In this document: positions 27,193 through 35,120 of the stretch, piece by piece
How the letters are laid out: every line of letters begins with the position of its first letter
Numbering within the stretch: the stretch's first letter is position 1
Source: Dehalococcoidia bacterium UBA1328
GTDB taxonomy: Bacteria; Chloroflexota; Dehalococcoidia; Lucifugimonadales; Lucifugimonadaceae
DNA: 48,049 nucleotides
Direction: 5' to 3'
NCBI GenBank assembly: GCA_002306815.1
Contig: DBTA01000030.1
Span: 1-48,049 of the forward strand
Position numbers and translations under genes: made by a program
Notes under the pieces: model-generated
Told to the model about the DNA's origin: nothing
Seen by the model: the letters and a program-made list of their open reading frames with translations, nothing else
The model's database searches: none

Positions 27193-27517
27193 ATGAGCGA
27201 GGTCGACCCAAGACCTTGGCTAACTTTTGCAGAGTTCTGACCAATTTCATGGTAGCCAACATAGATTGACGTAATATTTAGATCTTAAACATCAGCTTCA
27301 TTGATGCACTTAGTCTTTACGCTTGCGGCAAAGTTATCTTCGTCTTCCGTATCGATCTTGAGCGTTGCTCAGAAACGCTATTCGGTTCGATTGCAGATGA
27401 GGATTTATTTGCGAGGTTTTGGGAACTCCATAAGTGCATATGAGCAGGCAGAAATCGCAACTTTAATCTGTCACGGTTATTGCACACCGCACCTGAAAAT
27501 CAGTAATTCTGTCGGAA
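27193..27517. other. Intergenic, no gene recognised
   Basis: 325 bases between convergent genes. Frames on either strand look unlike real proteins and no terminator is clear. A short string caccgcacctgaaaatcagt near 27486 is similar to the 3' end of the small membrane-protein gene, probably by chance. Confidence 0.5.
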
Positions 27518-28294
27518 TTAGTCGATAGTAGCTCCGCCATCGATAACGATGTGTGCTCCGGTCATAAATGACGCTTCGTCTGACGCAAGAAAAAGCGCGC
27601 CAGAGGCGATTTCTGAAGGCTTGCCCATGCGGTTCATTGGTGAATCTGCTCCGAAATCCTCGTATGACTCTTCTGGGTCAAGTCCCAGAGATGCAATATG
27701 TCGGTCAGTCGCGCGAGTACGGATTGATCCTGGGCAAATAGCGTTCACTCGGATGTTGTCAGGTGCTAAGTCCAGAGCGAGACACCTCGTCAGTTGCGCT
27801 ACTGCTCCCTTTGACGCGTTGTATGGGATGAATTCAGGTTGAGCGATATATGACGAAACGGAAGCAATGTTTACGATCGCTCCACAGTTTTGAGAGCGCA
27901 TTGATGGCAGGACTTCCCTGACGCAGTTTGCGTATCCCACTACGTTTACTCCGAACACTTTTGACCAATCGTCGTGTGTCACATCTTCGATTTTTCCGAA
28001 TACAAATGCGGCGGCGTTGTTAACAAGAATGTCGACTTCACCATGAGCATGTTTCGTTGCAGCTATGGTGGCTTTGATAGCGTCGGAATCGGTCGTATCA
28101 GTGTGGGAGAAAATCGCCTGTCCACCTGCTTGTTGAATCATCTCGACGGTTGCCTGACCGGCATCTTCTTCAATTTCCGCAACAGTTATTTTCGCTCCTT
28201 CAGCTGCGAAACGAACCGCTATTGCGCGTCCGATGCCATTTCCACTTCCGGTAACAATTGCCGTTTTACCGTTGATTGACGTGCCGAATCCCAT
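27518..28294 (-). CDS. Short-chain dehydrogenase/reductase (classical SDR)
   Basis: 258 residues with the complete SDR set: cofactor loop TGSGNGIG (15-22), VNNAA (91-95), catalytic Ser near 145, Tyr158 and Lys162 (YNASKGA). An acidic residue ends the second strand (VAEIEE), which favours NAD. The C-terminal SFMTGAHIVIDGG is the normal family end. AGGAG lies seven bases upstream of the ATG. Oxidises or reduces a hydroxyl/keto group of unknown substrate; next to the sugar-acid dehydratases a role in the same pathway is possible. Confidence 0.93.
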   Translation of the reverse strand: MGFGTSINGKTAIVTGSGNGIGRAIAVRFAAEGAKITVAEIEEDAGQATVEMIQQAGGQAIFSHTDTTDSDAIKATIAATKHAHGEVDILVNNAAAFVFGKIEDVTHDDWSKVFGVNVVGYANCVREVLPSMRSQNCGAIVNIASVSSYIAQPEFIPYNASKGAVAQLTRCLALDLAPDNIRVNAICPGSIRTRATDRHIASLGLDPEESYEDFGADSPMNRMGKPSEIASGALFLASDEASFMTGAHIVIDGGATID

Positions 28295-28464
28295 ATCGAT
28301 TCTCCTGGAGGTTGCGATCTTTTTTTGTCGGTCAGTTCGTATTGCTGGACAATATACTGCGCAGATGAACCGAACGGGATAAATAATGGACTAAGCGTTT
28401 AGAATTCCATCGAGAAAATAACCATAGTGCTCACAATCACCGCTATTCACTCTAGGGATGAACA

Positions 28465-29067
28465 TTGATTAACAACAAATTCTTTGGTCGACGGCGATCT
28501 GAACCGACAAGACCTGTGCCACCTGGCCAGTATCTTGAAGATGGTTTTCCTGTTCTATCGGCTGGACCTACCCCTCGGGTCGACCTCGCCACATGGGATT
28601 TGTCAATCTCAATTGGCGGTTCTACGGTTGGGACATGGAATTGGGAGTCACTAAACGCGCTTCCCCAGACTGATATTCATACCGATATCCACTGCGTCAC
28701 AAAATGGTCTAAGCAGGACACTGACTGGCGAGGGGTAACGATCGACACGTTGCTTGCTGATGCGGGCGTTGAAACACCTACCGGGTTCGTAATGGCTGGA
28801 TGCGAAGGGGGCTACACGACTAATGTGCCTGTGCCGGACGTTCTAGAGGGAAAAGGTCTTTTAGTTCACACGTACGACAACGAACCCCTGGCTCCTGAAC
28901 ATGGTGGGCCGGTTCGACTGCTGATTCCTCATCTATATCTCTGGAAGTCGGCGAAGTGGATTCGCAGCCTAACGTTCATGGATCAAGACGCACCGGGATT
29001 CTGGGAACGATATGGATACCACATGTACGGCGATCCTTGGCGTGAGCAGCGCTACACGAACGACTGA
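28465..29067 (+). CDS. Sulfite-oxidase-fold molybdopterin oxidoreductase
   Basis: 200 residues of the 'oxidoreductase, molybdopterin-binding' domain found in sulfite oxidases and MsrP/YedY. C77 in DIHCVTKWS is the expected Mo ligand; PEHGGPVRLLIPHLYLWKSAKW is the conserved cofactor-binding stretch (the string is broken here: residues about 150-171). It lacks the C-terminal dimerisation domain and heme domain of true sulfite oxidase and has no Tat signal, so it should be cytoplasmic. Start is TTG at 28465 with AGGGA about nine bases upstream; an ATG six bases earlier is out of frame. It overlaps the next gene by ATGA, so a flavin reductase is its likely partner. Confidence 0.88.
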   Translation: MINNKFFGRRRSEPTRPVPPGQYLEDGFPVLSAGPTPRVDLATWDLSISIGGSTVGTWNWESLNALPQTDIHTDIHCVTKWSKQDTDWRGVTIDTLLADAGVETPTGFVMAGCEGGYTTNVPVPDVLEGKGLLVHTYDNEPLAPEHGGPVRLLIPHLYLWKSAKWIRSLTFMDQDAPGFWERYGYHMYGDPWREQRYTND

Positions 29068-29855
29068 TGAGCGAGATCGAACCGGGCAAAAAGTGGCAAA
29101 TTGCTACAGTCACGTCGGTTCGAAAGGAATCGCCGAGAGTAAAACTTTTCGCGCTCAACCTTGCTGAAACCACACCGCACCGGGCAGGTCAGTATTACGA
29201 CATCCGGCTGACCGCGCCCGACGGCTATCAAACGCAGCGAAGCTATTCGGTAAGCTCTTCTGTCGTACATTCCGACTCGATAGAGCTCGCTATCGAATTA
29301 ATCAACGATGGAGAAGTGTCGTCCTACTTTCATGACGTGGTCTCTTCCGGGGATCAGATCGAAGTGAGGGGTCCGATTGGCGGACACTTTACGTTGAGCC
29401 CTAACTACTCGAAGCCAGTTCTGCTCATTGCAGGTGGCTCAGGAATTGCTCCAATCATGTCGATGATCCGGTCGAAACGCGACGCGGCGAACGCGTCTCC
29501 TACTGCCCTTTTGTTCAGCTTCCGTACAGAGGCCGATTTCCTGTTTCGCAGTGAGCTGGTGGATCAGGTTAAAACTAACGTTGGATTTCATTTACTACCG
29601 GTTGTCACCCGGACCGCTGCCAGAGAAAATTCAAGCGGCATTCTTTCCTTTGGTCGTATTAACCGCGATTCGATCCTTTCAGCGATAGTGAGTCTTACTG
29701 GAAATGCCGGATCACCAGCTAGCGGATATCCGCAATCGCTACCTGCCCGTGCTTACGTGTGTGGTGGATCAGGATTTGTTGAAGCGATGGGCAACCATTT
29801 GCTCGACATTGGGATGGGTTTACATGACATACGTACGGAAAGATTCGGACCCTAA
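29067..29855 (+). CDS. FAD/NAD(P)-binding oxidoreductase (ferredoxin-reductase type)
   Basis: 262 residues. FAD-binding beta-barrel with RSYSVSS (about 58-64) and GGHFTL; NAD(P)-binding domain with GGSGIAP near 128 and CGGSGFVEA near 237; the end ERFGP is the family's C-terminal flavin-contacting tail. No iron-sulfur domain. The ATG overlaps the stop of the molybdopterin oxidoreductase gene, which makes it the probable electron donor or acceptor for that enzyme. An NAD(P)H:Mo-enzyme electron chain is inferred from this coupling. Confidence 0.9.
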   Translation: MSEIEPGKKWQIATVTSVRKESPRVKLFALNLAETTPHRAGQYYDIRLTAPDGYQTQRSYSVSSSVVHSDSIELAIELINDGEVSSYFHDVVSSGDQIEVRGPIGGHFTLSPNYSKPVLLIAGGSGIAPIMSMIRSKRDAANASPTALLFSFRTEADFLFRSELVDQVKTNVGFHLLPVVTRTAARENSSGILSFGRINRDSILSAIVSLTGNAGSPASGYPQSLPARAYVCGGSGFVEAMGNHLLDIGMGLHDIRTERFGP

Positions 29856-29901
29856 AGGACTACATCCACATCCGGAAACACAACACAGTGCAAGGTCGAT
29901 T

Positions 29902-30714
29902 CTAAGCGTACATCCTCGGACTTCCGGGGTAGGTTCCTCCCGCGTTCAACGCTAGATTGCCTCCGTCCATCGGAAGTATTGCCCCTGTCACAAAGCTTGA
30001 GGCATCGGAAGCCAGAAATATCGCCGGTCCCTTAATCTCCTCAGGCTCTCCGAGTCGTCCCATAGGAATTCCACCCAAAAACGTGTCTTCGAGCTCTGGA
30101 ACCGCAGCAACTCGATCTTTTAGACCTTGATTCCAAACCTGTGCCGGGAGAATTGCGTTCACTCTGACACCGCGTGACGCCCACTCTGTGGATAATTCTC
30201 GTGACATCTGAATCCCGGCAGCCATCGCCATCCCATATGGCGTGTGGCCTCTCCCAAGCGAATTCCAGCCGCCTATGGAGCCGAAATTTATGATCGAACC
30301 TTTACCCTGCTCAATCATTCGGCGTCCAGCTTCTTGGCATGAAATAAATCTTCCGACCACTAGGTTGTTCAGAACCTCCTGAAGCGTTTCAACTGGTAAC
30401 TCTTCAGGCCGCCCCATGTGACCTTCACCTGCAACATTCCCAACAACATCGACCCGCCTGAATTCGTTATCTATCGACTCATACAGCGCCCTCACATGGG
30501 CAACATCAGAAACATCGCACTTGATCGGTAGTGCGCGGCGTCCCATCGCTTCGATCTCATGTGCAGTAACTTCGACGCCTTCAAGATTCAAATCAGCAAG
30601 AACCACATTCGCACCCGCTTCGGCAAACCCAATCGCCATTTGGCGTCCCATGCCGCTTGCTGCGCCCGAAACCATCGCTATTCGATCGGACAAGTCAAAC
30701 AAATGATGACTCAT
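29902..30714 (-). CDS. SDR-fold protein lacking the catalytic lysine
   Basis: 270 residues with the SDR framework: SGAASGMG (16-23) as cofactor loop, Asp41 after the second strand, Ser146 (NFGSIGGW) and Tyr160. The position normally filled by the catalytic Lys of YxxxK is Met164 (HTPYGMAM), and NNAG is replaced by GNVAG. The codon is ATG where AAG would be expected, one base different. Reduced or altered activity is likely. The C-terminal 25 residues extend beyond the usual DGG end. It follows the NIPSNAP gene by 20 bases on the same strand, so they form a pair. Confidence 0.88.
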   Translation of the reverse strand: MSHHLFDLSDRIAMVSGAASGMGRQMAIGFAEAGANVVLADLNLEGVEVTAHEIEAMGRRALPIKCDVSDVAHVRALYESIDNEFRRVDVVGNVAGEGHMGRPEELPVETLQEVLNNLVVGRFISCQEAGRRMIEQGKGSIINFGSIGGWNSLGRGHTPYGMAMAAGIQMSRELSTEWASRGVRVNAILPAQVWNQGLKDRVAAVPELEDTFLGGIPMGRLGEPEEIKGPAIFLASDASSFVTGAILPMDGGNLALNAGGTYPGSPRMYA

Positions 30715-30734
30715 GACTCTTTTCCTGCTTCAAA

Positions 30735-31349
30735 TTACTGAATGGGAGAGAAATCAGCGGCGAACATTATCATGTTCTGCATCCTGATTGGCGCAACGCC
30801 TGAGTCCGGTGGCCAACCGATGGATGCAAACTGCTTCCGTGCCTCCATGCGATGTTCAAAACTCTCATACGCCCACATGTGCGCCAGCTGGTTCACTCCG
30901 CCAATATCGGACGACCAGATTCCCACCGGTTGAGCAAGCTTCATACGCTCTTCAATTTTCGGGGCCCACGCTTCGTAAACCCTGGGAATCGCTCCTACGG
31001 GATAGCGATAAAGACGAAGTTCAAACAGCGGGCCTATCGCACGCTCTCTATCAAATGAGGGCATGAACGGTGCCGGCATGAAGATGTCGACCTGCTGATT
31101 CTCAACGATGCCCTTGTTCGGTGGAGGCCATATTCCGTCGTTAATGACCTGCGAACGAATGATGGCTCGTTCATTGAGGTCCTTGTACTCCCATATATGA
31201 AGCACCCGGTTGAGGGGTCCGACCTCTGTATGGAAATAGCCGACCAAATCCGAGTATTCCAGGCGTTTCTCCATCATCGGAGCCGTGTTCTCGTAATACT
31301 GCGGCAATGAGCCGGGTTTTAAGTCGTAGGTTCGAAACTCATGGATCAT
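30735..31349 (-). CDS. NIPSNAP family protein
   Basis: 204 residues that form two ferredoxin-like alpha/beta repeats: the first starts MIHEFRTYDLKPGSLPQYYE and the second FELRLYRYPVGAIPRVYEAW at about residue 107. These are typical openings of NIPSNAP domains, and HIWEY and HMWAY close each repeat. Function in bacteria is not known; members often lie beside oxidoreductases in catabolic clusters, as here with an SDR. No signal peptide. Confidence 0.88.
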   Translation of the reverse strand: MIHEFRTYDLKPGSLPQYYENTAPMMEKRLEYSDLVGYFHTEVGPLNRVLHIWEYKDLNERAIIRSQVINDGIWPPPNKGIVENQQVDIFMPAPFMPSFDRERAIGPLFELRLYRYPVGAIPRVYEAWAPKIEERMKLAQPVGIWSSDIGGVNQLAHMWAYESFEHRMEARKQFASIGWPPDSGVAPIRMQNMIMFAADFSPIQ

Positions 31350-31504
31350 TCTTCATACTCACCTTTGGTCTGGCAAAATTCTTCAGAAACAGGACGCACA
31401 ATACCATCTCACCAATCAGTTTGAAGGGTCCAGAAAAAATTTCTATTAACCGCGTTGAAAAACGCATGAGTATCCGCTAATCCAGTTACATTTCCAGATG
31501 CTGG

Positions 31505-31771
31505 ATGGGCATGCACGGGCATAAGGTGGTTCCCAACTACGAGGTACGCAATGAACGTTACAAACTGATCTACTACTACGGGATTCTCTCCGAGGATACC
31601 AATATTGGTGCGATGGACTTTCCTGCAGAGTGGGAACTCTACGATCTGCAAGAAGATCCTGAAGAGATTAACAACGTCTACGGCAACGAGCAGTACGCCG
31701 AAGTACAGTCCGCCATGATGACCGAACTGGATCGTCTACAAGAAGAGGCGCTGGATACTGCTCGGCACTAG
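31505..31771 (+). pseudogene. Sulfatase C-terminal remnant
   Basis: 88 codons that match only the C-terminal subdomain of type I sulfatases: VRNERYKLIYYYG, then EWELYDLQEDPEEINNVYG and a final helix MTELDRLQEEAL. This is the standard end of arylsulfatase A-like proteins. The catalytic domain with the C/S-x-P-x-R formylglycine site is absent; upstream of about 31515 the frame no longer resembles the family. The remaining part is well preserved, so the deletion may be fairly recent. It opens the decayed segment that runs to 33711. Confidence 0.8.
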
Positions 31772-32040
31772 ATATTTCTCTCATCGATACATGTGTTGCA
31801 ATAGCCGGTTAGTGTTGGATCGATCCACCTCGTGGGTTCGGTAACACTTCTGGAGTCTGTTAATTGCAAGACACTGCTGTTAGGATGGGCGAATACAGAG
31901 TCGCAGTTACAGCGCTCGGTTAGTCGGCAATATGAGTACGAAGTTGATCCTCTGCAACTGGAGCACTACCAACTAGTGGGCTGTTTACAGCACACTAGTC
32001 ATAATCGATTGGTCGCAAGTTCAACGTGAAAACGGTTAGT
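31772..32040. other. Non-coding stretch left of the tRNA
   Basis: 269 bases without a convincing gene. The only structure is the inverted partial tRNA copy at 31999-32024, listed separately. Confidence 0.5.
31999..32024 (+). repeat. Inverted partial copy of the tRNA 3' half
   Basis: The plus strand from 31999 carries tcataatcgattggtcgca and then agttcaa. It equals the tRNA sense sequence (minus strand, 32084 to 32059) from the anticodon loop through the variable loop into the T-arm, with 25 of 26 bases identical. The two copies face each other 34 bases apart, so transcripts or single strands could form a long hairpin. It resembles an att-like scar, but is in inverted orientation and no integrase is present. 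Confidence 0.8.
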
Positions 32041-32117
32041 TGGTGGGCCCGGCAGGACTTGAACCTGCGACCAATCGATTATGAGTCGACTGCTCTAACC
32101 AACTGAGCTACGGGCCC
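32041..32117 (-). tRNA. tRNA with CAU anticodon (tRNA-Ile2 or tRNA-Met)
   Basis: Folds as a full cloverleaf on the minus strand. The acceptor stem GGGCCCG/CGGGCCC is perfect over 7 pairs and a CCA is encoded (TGG at 32041-32043). The D-arm is GCTCAGTTGGTTAGAGC; the anticodon stem has GTCGA/TCGAT (one G-U pair) around loop CTCATAA, giving anticodon CAU; the T-arm contains GGTTCAAGTCC. The stretch around the anticodon and variable loop (ACTCATAATCG, TTGGTCGC) is closer to E. coli tRNA-Ile2, where C34 becomes lysidine, than to elongator tRNA-Met, but sequence alone does not settle this. Confidence 0.95.
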
Positions 32118-32395
32118 ACGGAAGCAGCGTAGAGATGCGAAGCACTCGTCGGTACGCGCTGGAGCAATATCGATTCTCTCATGAGATTTGGCATCGGCAA
32201 CCCGCAGACGAAACCCCAAACGAAGACTTTTTGGGTCAGACCGTTGTGAATCGCCTGTCACTCCCGGTCAACTCACATTCCCTGGCGATCCGGTCACAAC
32301 AAACACGCAACGTTGTACACTTTCAAATCTGTTGCTAGGCTCTGCGTTATTACTCAAACGGATCTGCTATTCGTAATCATCTGAGGTTCCCAATC

Positions 32396-32946
32396 GTGTC
32401 TATTAACAACGCCCGTTTCATCGAATCAAAATTCGGTGCTAGCCTTCTTATCCTTTTGTTGGTCTCAATGGTGATAACCCTCGCAGCAGCGTGTGGTTCG
32501 GATTCCGATTCAGACTCGGCAGATTCGGCTCCAGCGTCGCAAATCGACGAAAAACTAGAAGGCGTTTCGGCGATCCTCAACGTCGAATCTACTTACTCGG
32601 TCGATGACTACATTGCGGCGGGGTGGAAGAAGTCGAAGCAGTACGACGACATTAGCACCGTTCCGGAAGCGACAGAGGTTTAATTCGGATTCTTTGCCGC
32701 TAAGGACATTGAGGTTCGGATTTACGCTTCACACGATTCTGCGAAGAACGCCGGTATCGCCGAGGCATCGGAAGACATTGATCAGACAGCTTCCGTGAGG
32801 GCGGCCAGTTCGGTGCGAGCAACCGTGGAGCCGGATCGAGTGCGGTGACCAAGTTCAAGGCATTTGCTGTTGTCGGCAACACCGTTCTTCTGTGCGAGCA
32901 GTCGATCGATTCGTGCACAGCGCTTGTAGATGCTCTGGGCGGTTAG
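32396..32946 (+). pseudogene. Lipoprotein gene broken by a stop codon and a frameshift
   Basis: GTG at 32396, preceded by GAGGT, opens a secreted lipoprotein (hydrophobic core LLILLLVSMVITL, lipobox AAAC, then an Asp/Ser linker GSDSDSDSADS). The frame stops at TAA 32681-32683, but downstream codons in the same frame still read as protein (FGFFAAKDIEVRIYASHDSA). Between about 32782 and 32806 the coding sense moves to another frame, which continues GGQFGASNRGAGSSAVTK and VVGNTVLLCEQSIDSCTALV to a TAG at 32944-32946. So about 183 codons of a once intact gene carry two lesions. I do not recognise the family. Confidence 0.78.
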
Positions 32947-32985
32947 CTAGAACCCGACCCACTGAAAGACCGAGCAAAGCCCCGA

Positions 32986-33711
32986 CTAACCGGTCGTCGT
33001 AATTCGGAACGAGTTGAACAGGATCTCGAAGATCCCGAGTGGTCCGAACATTACGATCACGACAATCAGGGCTCCAAAACCTGCAGTGAGTGCAGTGGTG
33101 CGAGCAAGGCTAAACGTCATCGAGTTGGATCCCATGATGCGGAACACACCGACAGCCACGATCATCGCGCCTATCCCGGCCCAGAACGCCTGCTTGATTC
33201 CCGTCATCGTGTAGGTCAGGACGAAGAACGGCGTACTCCATATCTAGTCGGAGAATGCCTCATCCGCTGATCGCGCAGTGAATGTGAGTCCCGTGATTTC
33301 CAGCAAGAACAAATTCGCAGGCAGCAGCAAGCTGATGATCAACGGCATAAAAAGCGAGTAAAGAATCGCTGTCATGAAATAAGGCAGGAACCAGCCTTCT
33401 CGTCCGGCTACAGAAGTCGCAATCCAACCTGCAAACAGCATTGCCAGACCACCTCCGATAAACGGGGCTAGCGACAGTTTGAGAATGTGGCCGAAGTTGG
33501 GTCGGTGGAGAACGTACTGCCAGTCGGCATCGTCAATCGCAACGACAATGTTTATGTACTGGACTATCAGCGCCATCGCTATTCCAAGAGAAATGAGCGC
33601 TATTGCCATACCAATACGACGACGGCGATCTTATTCGAAACGATCTAGTTCAACCTGATCTCGTTCCTTATAGCTTTGCCGGAGCGATGATGTTTGCGAC
33701 GGAGTCTCCAT
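32986..33711 (-). pseudogene. Membrane-protein gene with two in-frame stop codons
   Basis: One reading frame on the minus strand runs from an ATG at 33711 to a TGA or equivalent stop at 32986 and is interrupted only by TAA at 33631-33633 and TAG at 33244-33246, without any frameshift. The pieces fit together: a charged N-terminus ending YKERDQVELDRFE, stop, DRRRRIGMAIALISLG leading into helix 1, further helices (LAPFIGGGLAMLFAGW, TAILYSLFMPLIISLLL), stop, then WSTPFFVLTYTMTGIKQ and two more helices. An intact protein of about 241 residues with five or six membrane helices is implied. Not recognised; possibly formerly linked to the neighbouring lipoprotein. Confidence 0.72.
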
Positions 33712-33936
33712 GTTTTCGACGTTAACATGTGCACGCTTATTCGGCGTTATGAGGTGTAACAAAAAGATGTCGAATTCGCGCGGGCAAATAACCGAATGGT
33801 TCCCATCGGATCCGATGACGGGTGTGCGTCGCAAAATCCGCTGCTAAACTCCGTCCAAATTTCCACTTCCAAATCCATGGGCGCTCGCTACCAACGTTTC
33901 AGCGCTAGAAGAAATCTCAACCAAGGTAGTCACTCG
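33712..33936. other. Intergenic, upstream of a third dehydratase
   Basis: 225 bases between the broken membrane-protein gene and the enolase-superfamily gene. Frames open on both strands lack protein-like character. Expected to contain the promoter of the gene at 33937; no box is clear. Confidence 0.45.
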
Positions 33937-35037
33937 ATGAAAATCACAGATGTACGACTCGAAATGTTCAAGTGGCCGCGTGCAGTGCCGATCACAAACG
34001 GGCTTTACACGTATACGCACAACCTGTTGAATATTGTCGTTATCGACACTGACGACCCGGACATCCAGGGAATTGGTCTTGCCGGTGGAATCGAATCAAC
34101 CCCTGAAGTTGGTGCTTCGTTCATCGAACATTTCAAGAAGGGTCTTATAGGCAACGATCCTCTCGACAACGAGGCTCTCTGGCATGCAATGTGGCGACCC
34201 AAGCTGGTTGGTCGACGCGGTATTTCGACTCGCATCATTGCTGGTATTGATATTGCGCTTTGGGACATCAAGGGCAAGGTTGCGAACATGCCCGTGTACA
34301 AGATGCTTGGTGGCTTCACGAACAAGGTCGACACTTACATTGCGGGTGGCTATTACGAGGAAGGAAAAGGTCTCAAAGAGCTTGCCCAGGAGATGGAAGA
34401 AAACGTCAAACTCGGTGCCCGCGCCGTGAAGATCAAAGTTGGTGCTGTTTCGATCAACGAGGATGTCGAGCGCGTGCGAGTTTGCCGTGAAGCTATTGGT
34501 CCTGACGTGCGACTCATGGTCGACGCCAACAACGCTTACCGGCACTACCAGGCGATCGAGTTTGCTCGAAAGGCGGAACAGTACGATCTTTTCTGGTTTG
34601 AAGAGCCGGTGGAACCAGACGACTACATCGGTCAGGCAGAGATAACTCGTGCGACTTCAGTGCCTGTTGCTGCAGGAGAAAACGAGTACACCCGTTACGG
34701 ATTCCGCGACATGATCAACGCTCGGGCGGTCGATATTCTCCAGCCCGACGCACTAATTCTCGGCGGAATTACCGAGTACATGAAGGTCGCCGCACTCGCC
34801 CAAGCGAACGATCTGGATGTTGCTCCTCACGGGGCACAAGAAGTGCACATTCACCTGGTGGCAGCGGTTCCGAATGGATTGATTCTGGAGTACTACCGTG
34901 ACTCGGTAAATCCGATGCACGGAAAAGTTTGGGAGCACGAACTAACGATTAAGGACGGCTACGTCTACGCTCCTGATCTGCCGGGACTCGGACTCACGCC
35001 AAAATGGGACACCCTCGCCGAGTACAGTGTGGGTTAG
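33937..35037 (+). CDS. Mandelate-racemase-subgroup enolase-superfamily enzyme
   Basis: 366 residues from the ATG at 33937; the frame is open for 47 codons upstream, but MKITDVRLEMFKWP is the typical family start. The barrel shows the complete mandelate racemase set: K165-x-K167 (VKIKVG), metal ligands D196 (MVDANNAY), E222 (WFEEPVEP) and E248 (AAGENEY), the D271/H298 dyad (LQPDA, APHGAQ) and E318 (ILEYY). It should therefore be a racemase or acid-sugar dehydratase (for example galactarate/talarate type), clearly distinct from the two galactonate-type paralogues at 24523-26887. It lies 83 bases ahead of the molybdenum-hydroxylase genes on the same strand. Confidence 0.93.
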   Translation: MKITDVRLEMFKWPRAVPITNGLYTYTHNLLNIVVIDTDDPDIQGIGLAGGIESTPEVGASFIEHFKKGLIGNDPLDNEALWHAMWRPKLVGRRGISTRIIAGIDIALWDIKGKVANMPVYKMLGGFTNKVDTYIAGGYYEEGKGLKELAQEMEENVKLGARAVKIKVGAVSINEDVERVRVCREAIGPDVRLMVDANNAYRHYQAIEFARKAEQYDLFWFEEPVEPDDYIGQAEITRATSVPVAAGENEYTRYGFRDMINARAVDILQPDALILGGITEYMKVAALAQANDLDVAPHGAQEVHIHLVAAVPNGLILEYYRDSVNPMHGKVWEHELTIKDGYVYAPDLPGLGLTPKWDTLAEYSVG

Positions 35038-35120
35038 AGGCGTAAAATCTCGCCCCACCGGATATTTGTGTCTGTGTTCGATATCGAACCAGGCTCAGGA
35101 ATTTGGAGTAGCACGAACGA

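Noticed and set aside
27486..27506. Short string similar to the 3' end of the small membrane-protein gene (cacctgaaaatcagt)
   Set aside because: Match is about 15 bases with a gap and the flanks do not align; chance is likely in AT/GC-balanced DNA.
31999..32117. CRISPR or att direct repeat at the tRNA
   Set aside because: Only two copies exist and they are inverted, so neither a CRISPR array nor a standard att pair fits.
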